This document shows positions 18,739-26,892 of a stretch of DNA of 64,000 bases, in pieces. This DNA is from JACCWP01 sp963801045 (GTDB taxonomy: Bacteria; Actinomycetota; Actinomycetes; Propionibacteriales; Nocardioidaceae). Positions within the stretch are counted from its first letter, which is position 1, and each line of letters begins with the position of its first letter. The stretch spans positions 992,001 to 1,056,000 of the forward strand of contig CAWDDC010000003.1 in the NCBI GenBank assembly GCA_963801045.1, written 5' to 3'. The position numbers and the translations under genes are program-made. Under the pieces are notes generated by a model. It had not been told where the DNA came from, did not search any database, and worked only from the letters and a program-made list of their open reading frames with translations.

Positions 18739-19424
18739 CTAGGAGGCGTGGAGCAGCCCCTCGACGCGCGCGACCCGTACGGAGACGGCGACCGTCACCA
18801 CCACAGCGGTGACGGTGGTCGCGAGCATGACCACGTTCTTGAGCAGCACGAAGGAGACGAGTGACTGGGACGTGAGCAGCCACCAGGTGGCGCCCGCCTT
18901 GGTGAGCGACATCACGGCCCACAGCAGGGTGAGGTGCCAGAACAGCCGCTGCACCCGCGGGCGGGACGCGACGTCGTCGTTCATCGGGTAGAAGTCGGCG
19001 GCCAGCCGCGCGACGACGGGCGTCGAGGTGGCCAGCGAGAGCAGGAACACGGTGGCGACGATGCCGTCGGTGACGATGGGCTGCAGGAAGTAGATGAACG
19101 TGCTGCCGCTGGCGAAGGCGACGCCGGTGCGCGCCGTGAGAATCACGGCGGTGAGCAGCACCAGGCCGGAACCACGGCGACCGGTCAGTAGCCGCCAGGC
19201 GATGACGGAGTAGCACCAGAGCAGGGCCGCGAGCAGCGCCATCCAGACGTCGAGGACCAGCAGGGTCAGGGCGAACAGCGCCCCAGGCGCGACGCACGCC
19301 ACCAGCAGGCTGTGCGCCAGCCGGACGATGATCGCCTTCAGCCGCGGTTGCGCGGGGGGCCGGGGTGGTCGTCGGTGGGAGCGGTCGGGGCAGGCGCTGG
19401 CAGCGAAGCTGACGCGAGCGGCAT
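18739..19424 (-). CDS. Multi-spanning membrane protein (VC0807-like), one frame break
   Basis: About 228 residues with five to six TM helices, including LDVWMALLAALLWCYSVIAW and TFIYFLQPIVTDGIVATVFLLS, and a loop with ADFYPMNDDV. It resembles the VC0807 family of uncharacterised membrane proteins. The main frame has no usable start near the first TM, but ATG 19424, with GGAGAGG nine bases upstream, reads MPLASASLPAPAPTAPTDD and joins the membrane domain after one slip in the G-run at about 19355-19365. This start is inferred. Convergent with the MetE-like gene (8 bases apart). Function unknown. Confidence 0.7.
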
Positions 19425-19673
19425 GCAGCAGAACCTCTCCGGGTGGCGACCGAACCTGGGTGGTGCGCCGGGGCGACGGAGTCAGGGTGTCTGCGCGCGG
19501 GAATCCTCGGCGATTTCGACTGTACGCGGGTCGGCGCCGCGGCGCGCCGTCCGTTCGGCCCCTTTCGTCGCCCATCCCGCGCCGCCCACCGCTCAACTCG
19601 CGTACCCCGGGCCAGGTGTGCTTGACTCGTCGCTCGGAAACCGTCTTCTGCCTCCCCCCAAGGTGATCTCCTG

Positions 19674-20588
19674 GTGGCTTCTGCCCGCCACAAGAAGTCC
19701 GCCCCCGCCAGAGTGCGGGCGCGGAAGGTCGTCGCACCCGCAGCCGCCGCGCTGGTGGTGCTGGCCGGCATCACCGTCATCACCACGTCGGTCACCCCGG
19801 ACGAGGAGCCGACCGCGGCGCTCGCGTCGCCGCAGGACAGCACCCCGCCGGAGACCCGCGGCTCGACGTTCGGCATCTCCCGGTCGGCGCCCCGCGAGCA
19901 CCCGTCGACCGAGAAGCCGGCCGCCCCGACCACCCCGGACCCGACGAAGACCGCGGACGTCGACCTGAGCCCGGTGTGGCTCACCGAGGACCTCAACGTC
20001 TGGAGCGGCCCGGGCGAGGACTTCCGACTTCTGGCCGTCATCGACGAGGGCGACAAGGTGCAGGCCACCGGCGAGGCGACCGACGACTGGGCGCAGGTGA
20101 TGTACGACGGCGACCTGGCCTGGGTCAACGCCGCGTACCTCGTCGACGAGAAACCGGTCGAGGAAGAGCCCGTCGAGGAGGAGACCGAGGAGACCGAGGA
20201 AGCCGCCGGCCCCACCGGCGTGTCCGGGGCCACCTGCCCCGACGGCACCGAGATCGAGGGCGGCCTCACCAGCAACGCGGTCGTCGTCTACCGCGCGGTC
20301 TGCGCCGCGTTCCCCGCGGTCGGCACCTGGGGCGGGCTGCGACCCGGCGATGACGGCGACCACGGCACCGGCCGCGCGCTGGACATCATGGTCTACAGCG
20401 ACTCGTCGCTCGGCCAGTCGATCGCCGACTACGTCCAGGCGAACGCCTCGGCACTGCACGTCAGCGAGATCCTGTGGCAGCAGCAGATCTGGAGCGTCGC
20501 CCGGGCGAGTGAGGGCTGGCGCCCGCTGGAGGACCGCGGGTCGCCCACGGCCAACCACTACGACCACGTGCACGTCTCGGTCTACTGA
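19674..20588 (+). CDS. Secreted SH3-like / ARB_07466-type domain protein
   Basis: A 304-residue exported protein. After a basic start (VASARHKKSAPARVRARK) comes a TM/signal segment (VVAPAAAALVVLAGITVITT) and a Pro/Thr/Glu linker. A bacterial SH3-like domain follows at about 100-160 (NVWSGPGEDFRLLAVIDEGD...WAQVMYDGDLAWVNAAYL), then an acidic Glu-rich linker and a C-terminal ARB_07466-type domain with DDGDHGTGRALDIMVY and ANHYDHVHVSV. GTG 19674 follows AAGGTGA. The C-terminal domain is related to that of the gene at 13081. Probably cell-wall associated. Ends 15 bases before tRNA-Lys. Confidence 0.8.
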   Translation: MASARHKKSAPARVRARKVVAPAAAALVVLAGITVITTSVTPDEEPTAALASPQDSTPPETRGSTFGISRSAPREHPSTEKPAAPTTPDPTKTADVDLSPVWLTEDLNVWSGPGEDFRLLAVIDEGDKVQATGEATDDWAQVMYDGDLAWVNAAYLVDEKPVEEEPVEEETEETEEAAGPTGVSGATCPDGTEIEGGLTSNAVVVYRAVCAAFPAVGTWGGLRPGDDGDHGTGRALDIMVYSDSSLGQSIADYVQANASALHVSEILWQQQIWSVARASEGWRPLEDRGSPTANHYDHVHVSVY

Positions 20589-20603
20589 GCCGACCGTCGC
20601 AAC

Positions 20604-20676
20604 GGGCCCCTAGCTCAACTGGCAGAGCAGCGGACTTTTAATCCGCGGGTTGTGGGTTCGAGCCCCACGGGGCCCA
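20604..20676 (+). tRNA. tRNA-Lys (anticodon TTT)
   Basis: Full cloverleaf: acceptor stem GGGCCCC/GGGGCCC with discriminator A at 20676; D-arm GCTC...GAGC; anticodon stem GCGGA/TCCGC around the loop CTTTTAA, giving anticodon TTT (Lys); T-arm GTGGG TTCGAGC CCCAC. The 3' CCA is not encoded exactly (CCCA follows the discriminator). No integrase lies nearby within the window. Confidence 0.97.
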
Positions 20677-20720
20677 CCCACTCTTGACCCGGTCAGCGTG
20701 GGTCGTGCATCCGCTCGTTG

Positions 20721-21497
20721 CTACCGCCGAGCGACTCGTCCGCTCAATGCGATGCGACACCGCTCCCCGGTGGCTCGGTCGCGGGCAACCACACCGGCGT
20801 CCTGGAACTCGAAGGAGCTCTCGCCGTAGCCCTTGAACCGCCACCGTCCGGAGTCGTCTGCGCGGACTGTCGTGTGCAGCCCGGTGCCACTGTCGCCGGC
20901 TGACGTCACGAGGATCAGCTTCCACCGGCTGCCGGCAGGAGCCCGCGTCACCCGGACCGCAACGCTCTCGGCCTGGTGCGGCGCGCGATTGGTGAACAGT
21001 CGGAGGTTGACGCGCGCGTCCGCAGTGCACGGTGCCGCAGCCGACAGCGAGTGCGCGGGAATCGGCCCGGGCCTTCGCGACACCTGTCCGACCAGCTGCA
21101 GCACACATCGGTCTCCGCCACCCCGGGCGGTGATGTGGATCCGCTGACGGCCAACTTCCACTGATCGCTGAGCGCGCCACACCCCCGCACCACCCGCACG
21201 AACCGTGAAGGTGTCTCCCCCGATGCTCCCCGGCTGGTACACCTCCATGGTCACCCGCCAGCGGCTGCCCGGCACCGAGTCGTCCACCCGCAGCGAGAGG
21301 TTGTCACCCTGCGCGCGCCGCGGGTTGTACGTCAGCACGGCTGTCATGTCTGCACGACCTGCGCACGGCGCGGCGGCATACACGCGAGCGTGCTGGCGGG
21401 CTTCGCCATCGGGCACTGCAGCGTCACTGGATGTGGTCACCGACAGCGGTGACAACCCGACGATGACAACGAGCAGGACACTGCTGCGACGGCGCAT
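20721..21497 (-). CDS. Secreted protein with two copies of an unknown ~100-residue domain
   Basis: A 258-residue exported protein of unknown function. Signal peptide VLLVVIVGLSPLSV up to about residue 28. The rest is an internal duplication: copy 1 begins AAPCAGRADMTAVLTYNP and ends RCVLQLVGQV, copy 2 begins AAPCTADARVNLRLFTN and ends RCRIALSGRV. Both share a PGSRWRV/AGSRWKL core, an S/D-G-x-W-R/K segment and two cysteines at the domain ends that could bridge. Likely beta-sandwich domains. ATG 21497 begins the MRRRSS signal. Just past the tRNA gene. Confidence 0.7.
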   Translation of the reverse strand: MRRRSSVLLVVIVGLSPLSVTTSSDAAVPDGEARQHARVYAAAPCAGRADMTAVLTYNPRRAQGDNLSLRVDDSVPGSRWRVTMEVYQPGSIGGDTFTVRAGGAGVWRAQRSVEVGRQRIHITARGGGDRCVLQLVGQVSRRPGPIPAHSLSAAAPCTADARVNLRLFTNRAPHQAESVAVRVTRAPAGSRWKLILVTSAGDSGTGLHTTVRADDSGRWRFKGYGESSFEFQDAGVVARDRATGERCRIALSGRVARR

Positions 21498-21540
21498 CAG
21501 CCCATCAAAGTCCCGCGGCTGAGGCACGTCCAGGATTTCG

Positions 21541-22326
21541 CCTACCTCAGGTGTGGATGGTCGTGGTGCTCCGAACCCATCCTGCGTCGTTTGGTGCGAC
21601 CGTGAACCCGCACCGGCCGATCACGCTCGTGGTCAACCTGCAGGTGAACCACCAAGGCGCCCTGCTCGGCAGGCCCATCACGGCGGGCGCAGCGGCCATC
21701 GGACGTGACACTCGGGGCGCAGCGGCCAGGCCTCGGGGTGAGCAGGGATGCGACCCCTGTGGTCGGCGGTCCACGCGACGACGGCGTGCCCAACGGGGCG
21801 GAGTGGATGATCGGTGCACGCCTGCAACCACGAGATCAACTGTCCTTGGCCCCGTAGGTCGACAGCGATGTCGACACTCAGGCCTGCCTCGGACAGAACC
21901 TTCCGGTCGCCTCCTGCGGCACCTGGCTGACATGGATGCCGCGCGGTCTCTTCGTACCTCGCCGGAAGGGGTCGAGCTCGATGGACCCGTCCGCGCAGAG
22001 GATCCGGCTCCCGGGTCATGCCGGTGTTCATTCCTCGTCCAGACGCCATAGCGGTCGCGATGGCCCGCTCGGACCGAGTCGACCGGCTGACCCGTGTCTC
22101 TCCGGTCGGCGCGGAACCGGGCCACGGAAACCGGACTGCTTGGCGCTCGGGTCGCGGCGATGGAAGCCACGGCCAATCGGTCGGCCTCGGCGGCTGACGT
22201 CGGCCAGAGTGAATCCCCCGTCCACTATTCCGACGACAGCCGAACGCGTAGCGCCAGGACCTCTCACGCGCGCATTGCTCCGCATCCATCGAGCATGCCA
22301 TCGGGCATGCGAGCCAGAACGAGATC
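21541..22326. other. Stretch without a confident gene; possible degraded coding remnant
   Basis: About 790 bases with no ORF that has a ribosome site, normal codon use and a plausible protein. One minus-strand segment (about 21685-21900) reads like coding sequence (SVDIAVDLRGQGQLISWLQ, then VGHAVVAWTADH) but is bounded by stops and shifts, so it may be the end of a decayed gene. Codon bias here is weaker than in neighbouring genes. Nothing else is recognised. Confidence 0.35.
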
Positions 22327-22788
22327 GTGATCGATGCGTACGATCCAAGGGTGAATCTTCTGCTGGCCGTGACGTGGGTCGCGGCCGGCGCCGTGGCGAT
22401 CGGGCTGTCGACGGCCCTTCTCGGGCGGCAGAGACTGGGTCGTATCCCCATGATGGGGTGGTTCTTCTGCCTGAGTGCTCTGTTCGTGTCTTGCCTGTGG
22501 TTGGTCTTGCCCATCACGGCCGTGAGCACCACCATCGACAACGCACGCCCCACCGAGGTGCAGTGCGGAAGCGCCTGGGGCGCCCTCAACAGCTCGCCGT
22601 ACGTGGACACCGACACGGGACCCCAGCTCGACCCGTCACACGGTCCCTGTCAGGCAGCGGCATGGCACCGCGTGGCATCGCTCGGGACCGCTGAGCTCGG
22701 CCTCGCGGCCCTGCTTCTCGGTGCCGGTTCGAGTCTGCTGACCCGACCCTCTACGCGGGGATCGGCTCGAGCGGCCGTCCCGAGGTAA
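22327..22788 (+). CDS. Small membrane protein, unknown
   Basis: A 153-residue protein with three hydrophobic helices: LLLAVTWVAAGAVAIGLSTALL, MMGWFFCLSALFVSCLWLVLPI and LGLAALLLGAGSSLL. The extracytoplasmic loop between helices 2 and 3 has two cysteines (VQCGSAW and HGPCQAA) that may pair. GTG 22327 is the first start; GTG 22351 is possible. No family recognised. Followed by a second small membrane protein gene 109 bases downstream. Confidence 0.6.
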   Translation: MIDAYDPRVNLLLAVTWVAAGAVAIGLSTALLGRQRLGRIPMMGWFFCLSALFVSCLWLVLPITAVSTTIDNARPTEVQCGSAWGALNSSPYVDTDTGPQLDPSHGPCQAAAWHRVASLGTAELGLAALLLGAGSSLLTRPSTRGSARAAVPR

Positions 22789-22897
22789 CACGATCGGAGC
22801 GTCGCGGTGCGGCGACCTCACCCTCCGCGGGTGAGCCCCGAGCGGTCCGATCGCGCCAGACTGGCAACAACGGTCGGATCAACGAGAAGGGCTTGCC

Positions 22898-23293
22898 ATG
22901 GACTCCATGACCAACGACTTCGGGGACGTTCTCCTGTGGTCCTTCTGGTTCTTCATCTGGTTCGCCGCACTCATGGTCTGGTTCCGGTGCCTGTTCGACC
23001 TGTTCGGCGACCACACGCTCAGCGGCTGGGCCAAGGCCGGATGGGCGATTCTGCTCATCTTCGTGCCCTGGGTGGGCGCCCTGATCTACCTGATCGCGCG
23101 CGGTCGCAGCATGACCGAACGCAATCTGCAGAAGGCCGCGGACCTGCGGGCCGCCCAAGACGACTACATCAAGAAGGCCGCCGGCACCCCGACCACGCCG
23201 GCCGACCAGATCGCCAGTGCCAAGACGCTGCTCGACTCCGGCGCCATCGACCAGGGCGAGTTCGACACCCTGAAGGCCAAAGCACTCGCCTGA
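22898..23293 (+). CDS. PLDc_N/SHOCT small membrane protein
   Basis: A 131-residue protein with two N-terminal TM helices (LLWSFWFFIWFAALMVWFRC and AGWAILLIFVPWVGALIYLI) in the arrangement of the phospholipase-D-nuclease N-terminal (PLDc_N) domain, followed by a C-terminal SHOCT motif (ADQIASAKTLLDSGAIDQGEFDTLKAKAL, here split). No catalytic HKD motif, so it is not a phospholipase. Common in actinobacteria, role unknown. ATG 22898 has GAGAAGGG upstream. Confidence 0.82.
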   Translation: MDSMTNDFGDVLLWSFWFFIWFAALMVWFRCLFDLFGDHTLSGWAKAGWAILLIFVPWVGALIYLIARGRSMTERNLQKAADLRAAQDDYIKKAAGTPTTPADQIASAKTLLDSGAIDQGEFDTLKAKALA

Positions 23294-23379
23294 CGGCATG
23301 CCCGATGTGACGCCGGCGCCGCGATCTCGACTTGTTGCGTGAGACCACGGACGGTGCGTCGGCATGTGAAGAGCTGCTG

Positions 23380-24090
23380 TCAGGGAGCGGAGTCTCGAAG
23401 CGCCCGTACGAACAAGAAGACCGGTGTCGTGGTGAGTGCGACCCGCATCCGGGCATCCGTGTTCGCGGGTAGGTCATGCGGAAGGGGTTCGTCGACGACG
23501 TCGACGGCGAAGCCGGCGTCCCTCAACTGCCCGAAGATGGCCGAGACGGGTCGGCGGAACATGGTGGCGGTGACGCGTTGGCCATCCCAGTTCCACTCTT
23601 CACTCACGGGCTCGGTCCGGTGGTAGTCCGTGCGATCGGACAGGTTCCACCCGGTGATGGGGTGGTGCACCGAGAACACCAGGGCACCGCCCGGGACGAG
23701 CAAGCGGTGCAGCTCGGCGAGGAGTGGACTCCAGTCCTCGAGGTAGTGCAGCACGAGTGAAGCCACCACCACGTCGATGCTGCCGGTGTGCAGGTCGTCG
23801 AAGGGTTCCTCGAGGTCGGCCACGACGATCTCGGCCCGCCCGTCCAGGCGTCTGGTGGCGTGGGCGACCATCTCCGGCTCCCGATCGACAGCACGTACGT
23901 CTGCTCCCGCCTCGACGAGCTGCTCGGTCAACAGCCCGGCCGCGCAGCCGAGCTCGAGCACCCTCCGCCCGCGGATGTCACCAGCCAGCCGCATGATGGC
24001 GGGCCGGTCGTAGTGCTGCTGCACAGGGTTGTCGACGCTGAACTGCGCGTAGGTGTCCGCCAGTGTTCGATACACCTCCGTCATCTTCAT
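23380..24090 (-). CDS. Class I SAM-dependent methyltransferase
   Basis: A 236-residue cytoplasmic methyltransferase. SAM-binding motif I VLELGCAAGLLTEQL, acidic end of strand 2 VRAVDRE, motif II region VVADLEEPF and the post-motif LVPGGALVFSVHHP (methyltransferase type 11 pattern). Begins MKMTEVYRTLADTYAQF. Small-molecule substrate unknown. Divergent from the Stf0 gene with 39 bases between them, so they may be regulated together. Confidence 0.85.
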   Translation of the reverse strand: MKMTEVYRTLADTYAQFSVDNPVQQHYDRPAIMRLAGDIRGRRVLELGCAAGLLTEQLVEAGADVRAVDREPEMVAHATRRLDGRAEIVVADLEEPFDDLHTGSIDVVVASLVLHYLEDWSPLLAELHRLLVPGGALVFSVHHPITGWNLSDRTDYHRTEPVSEEWNWDGQRVTATMFRRPVSAIFGQLRDAGFAVDVVDEPLPHDLPANTDARMRVALTTTPVFLFVRALRDSAP

Positions 24091-24129
24091 CCCGCGAACC
24101 TATGCCGATGTCCGCCTAGGCTCCACCAG

Positions 24130-24861
24130 GTGATCGCGCCGGCCGGTTACCTCCTGTGTGGGACTCCTCGCACCGGCAGCACGCTGTTGTGCAGCCTGCT
24201 GTCGTCGACCGGAGTCCTGGGCCGTCCGGAGTCGTACTTCAGGGAGCCCGACGAAGGCGCGTGGGCGAGGCGCTTCGACCTGCCCGTCTCGGGCGAGCGT
24301 GTGCGCGACTACCGAGCCTTCGTCCAGGCGGTGCGCGCCGCATCGGCTACCGACAACGGCATCTTCGCGGCGCGCATCATGTGGGGCTCCATCGAGCGGC
24401 TCAGGGAGGGTCTCGACGAGCCGCCCGACCAGTCGGACCTGGGGGCGTTGGAAGGGGCCTTCGGACCGCTGGCGTTCGTCCACCTCACACGCGATGACGT
24501 CGTCGCCCAGGCGATTTCCTGGACTCGCGCTGAGCAGACCGGCTACTGGCAACAGGGCGATACGGCGTCGCGCTCGCCCGAGCCTGACATCGGCCAGATG
24601 ACCGACCTCGTGGCCACCATTCGCGCGCACAACACGGCCTGGCGGCAATGGTTCGCCCGCAACGGCATCCAGCCGCATCAGCTCACCTACGAAGAGCTCG
24701 TACGTGCGCCCAGGTCAGCCGTCGAAGACATCGCTGCCCTTCTCCCGGTCGCCCTGCCTGCCACCTGGCAACCCGTCTCGCCACATCGCCAGCAGGCCGA
24801 CCGGATCAACGAGGAGTGGGCAGCGCTGCTGCGGGCGGCACTGCACAGTGAGGTCGACTAG
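24130..24861 (+). CDS. Stf0-family sulfotransferase
   Basis: A 243-residue protein like mycobacterial trehalose 2-sulfotransferase Stf0, which moves sulfate from PAPS to a sugar hydroxyl. The 5'-phosphosulfate loop is LLCGTPRTGSTLLCSLL; the 3'-phosphate-binding region is FVHLTRDDVVAQAISWTRAEQTGYW, typical of Stf0. Also SYFREPDE and LTYEELVRAP. GTG 24130 precedes the first beta strand; its ribosome site is weak. No sulfate-activation genes are in the window, so the acceptor cannot be guessed from context. Confidence 0.83.
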   Translation: MIAPAGYLLCGTPRTGSTLLCSLLSSTGVLGRPESYFREPDEGAWARRFDLPVSGERVRDYRAFVQAVRAASATDNGIFAARIMWGSIERLREGLDEPPDQSDLGALEGAFGPLAFVHLTRDDVVAQAISWTRAEQTGYWQQGDTASRSPEPDIGQMTDLVATIRAHNTAWRQWFARNGIQPHQLTYEELVRAPRSAVEDIAALLPVALPATWQPVSPHRQQADRINEEWAALLRAALHSEVD

Positions 24862-24867
24862 ACAGCG

Positions 24868-25311
24868 CTAGGCGCGTTCGAAGTCGAGGTCGAAGTCCTT
24901 GCGCCAGGTTGATCCCTGGTCGTCCGACGCCTCCCAGCGCCCCGCGATCCGCTCCGGCTCGACATCAGCGATGAACCGCTGGTACATGTCGGGGTCCTCG
25001 CGATTCAGGATCCAGTGCACGCCGTCGAAGGTCATGGCATAGACCCGGCAGACACCTCGTTCGTCGTGGTAGAGAGCCGTGTAGGCGTCGTTCGCGTCGC
25101 TGCGGCCGAGGACCAGGACCATCTCGCTCGTGGCCTTCCCGACGTCGTCCTCCATCGTCCAGCGGAAGACCACCACCGCGTCGCCGAGCCACTCCACCGT
25201 GGCCGAGCCTGGGACCTCCTGTTCTGGTGGGTCCAGGAACCACGCATTCCGCAGCGTCGTCTGCCACGATCCCGTCAGGACGTCCAGTTGCTGCATGGCG
25301 TCGTTGCGCAT
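24868..25311 (-). CDS. DUF1579/lipocalin-like protein
   Basis: A 147-residue soluble protein with a beta-barrel-like pattern: LDVLTGSWQTTLRNAWF, VEWLGDAVVVFRWTME, DAYTALYHDERGVCRVYAMTF and IAGRWEASDDQGSTWRKDFD. This matches small lipocalin-like proteins that measure or bind a ligand; function unknown. ATG 25311 is fixed by a perfect AAGGAGG five bases upstream. Convergent with stf0 (6 bases apart). A related protein lies at 26361. Confidence 0.65.
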   Translation of the reverse strand: MRNDAMQQLDVLTGSWQTTLRNAWFLDPPEQEVPGSATVEWLGDAVVVFRWTMEDDVGKATSEMVLVLGRSDANDAYTALYHDERGVCRVYAMTFDGVHWILNREDPDMYQRFIADVEPERIAGRWEASDDQGSTWRKDFDLDFERA

Positions 25312-25461
25312 CGCTGCCTCCTTGAGGTTGACGCTGGGGTCGACTCACGCGGTGCGGTCAAGTCATCGGTCGAGAGACTGTCGGATGGCGGTCACCCTGT
25401 TCGTAGCAGTGGTGAAGGGCCGCCCGCCAGGGCGCCGTCACGACCACAGGAGATGACCCAG

Positions 25462-26310
25462 ATGCAGCACCAGGAGCCCGTCGCCCGCCGTCTGTTCGAG
25501 CTCACCGAGCCGATCGCGCTGGTCAACTTCTTCTCCCCCGAGCCCAACGACTCGATGGCGGCCCTCGGCTTCCGCACCTACTGGGACGGCTACTTCGCTG
25601 GACGCTCTGCGCCGCTCGGCCGGGTCCCGGCAGAGGTGGTCCACGCGGCCTTCTACAACTTCGCCGACGGTGAGGTGGCCCGCCACATCCCCAAGGTCTG
25701 GGACACGACCACACCCGCGGCGGCGCACGCCGCGCGTGCGCAGGGCTGCGTGGCAGCGCTGCGGCAGATCCTCGGCGACCTCGTCGAGACTGCCGAGCTC
25801 GCACGCGCCGCCGAACTCCTCGCCACGGCCTCGACCAGCGCCCCGACCGAGGGACGGGTCATGTACGCCGGGCTCCGCTCGCTCCCGATGCCCGACGAGC
25901 CCGTCACCCGGCTCTGGCACGCGGCGAACATGCTCCGCGAGCACCGCGGGGACGGCCACATCGCTGCCCTGGTCTCCGAGCAGATCGGCGGGACCGAGGC
26001 CCACGTCCTCAGCGCCCTCGCGAGCGGCATCTACCCGGCGGAGTCGTTCGGCCGGATCCACCACCTCCCCCAAGCCCGCCTGGCCGAGGTGATGGCCGGC
26101 CTGCGCAACCGCGGCCTGCTCGATTCCTCCGGCCGCTTCACCGACGCCGGGCGTGCGACCAAGGGGCGGATCGAGTCCCTGACCGACGCCCTCGCAGAAG
26201 CACCGTACGACGGGCTGGAGCGGCCCGAGCTCGACGAGCTGATCGCCTTGCTCGAGCCCATCGCGCAAAGGCTCGAGGCGACGGGCTCGAACTCGGACGC
26301 TGCGGGCTGA
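25462..26310 (+). CDS. SCO6745-family protein (MarR-like helix-turn-helix fold)
   Basis: A 282-residue protein of the kind annotated SCO6745 family in actinobacteria. N-terminal half: LFELTEPIALVNFFSPEPNDS, GFRTYWDGYFAGRSAPLG and VHAAFYNFADGEVARHIPKVW. The C-terminal part looks like a winged helix (LAEVMAGLRNRGLLDSSGRFTDAGRA) followed by a helical tail. Two ATGs are possible, 25453 and 25462; the site CAGGAG is one base from the first and about seven from the second, so 25462 is preferred. Function unproven; could be a regulator or enzyme. Confidence 0.72.
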   Translation: MQHQEPVARRLFELTEPIALVNFFSPEPNDSMAALGFRTYWDGYFAGRSAPLGRVPAEVVHAAFYNFADGEVARHIPKVWDTTTPAAAHAARAQGCVAALRQILGDLVETAELARAAELLATASTSAPTEGRVMYAGLRSLPMPDEPVTRLWHAANMLREHRGDGHIAALVSEQIGGTEAHVLSALASGIYPAESFGRIHHLPQARLAEVMAGLRNRGLLDSSGRFTDAGRATKGRIESLTDALAEAPYDGLERPELDELIALLEPIAQRLEATGSNSDAAG

Positions 26311-26360
26311 CCGATGGCCAGGCATGTGCCAGGCTTCTTGCAAGAAGAGACGGAGTTTCC

Positions 26361-26828
26361 GTGGCAGACCGTCCTGACACGCGCAGCGTGAACACAGCAG
26401 GTGAACCACACCCCAAGCTCGCTGAGCTGAGCGGGCTCTTGGTCGGCACATGGCGAGTGGATGGACCAGACATCAGCGGCCGGGCCGAGTACCAGTCCAA
26501 GAATGGAGGTCGGCTCCTGGTTGCCTACGTCGATTTCAGTGTCGGCGACTCAAGAATGCGGGTCATTCAGCACATCACTCACCACCAAGACCGTGACACC
26601 CTGCTCGCCCGGTACATGGACACCATGGGCGACGAGGCAACGTACACGTGGGTGTTGGAGGACCGGACAATCCGCGTCAGCCTTGGCGACGAGGAATCAC
26701 GCACCTATTTCGAAGCCACCCTCAACAAGGACAACTCTCAGTACATCGGTACCTGGCACTATCCCGATGGTGGTGTGCCTGACGCGGCGGAGAACATCGT
26801 CTACACGCGGGTGGAGGACAACGGCTAA
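26361..26828 (+). CDS. DUF1579/lipocalin-like protein (second copy type)
   Basis: A 155-residue soluble protein with HPKLAELSGLLVGTWRVDGPD, GGRLLVAYVDFSVGDSRMRV, GDEATYTWVLEDRTIRVSL and QYIGTWHYPDGG, a lipocalin-like beta pattern related in layout to the protein at 24868. GTG 26361 is the first start. G/C at third positions is lower than in neighbours, which may mean transfer. Function unknown. Confidence 0.65.
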   Translation: MADRPDTRSVNTAGEPHPKLAELSGLLVGTWRVDGPDISGRAEYQSKNGGRLLVAYVDFSVGDSRMRVIQHITHHQDRDTLLARYMDTMGDEATYTWVLEDRTIRVSLGDEESRTYFEATLNKDNSQYIGTWHYPDGGVPDAAENIVYTRVEDNG

Positions 26829-26892
26829 GAGCGTCAGCGGGTCACCGCCCGGCTACGTGCGCTCCTCGAGGGCAGCAACTACCGTCCGCCGT

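Noticed and set aside
18641..20275. Long minus-strand ORF (544 residues) across the 18.7-20.2 kb genes
   Set aside because: It is antisense to the SH3/ARB_07466-type gene and out of frame with the membrane protein, with no recognisable domain or ribosome site.
20604..20720. Integrated phage or plasmid at tRNA-Lys
   Set aside because: No integrase, transposase or repeated tRNA end is visible nearby.
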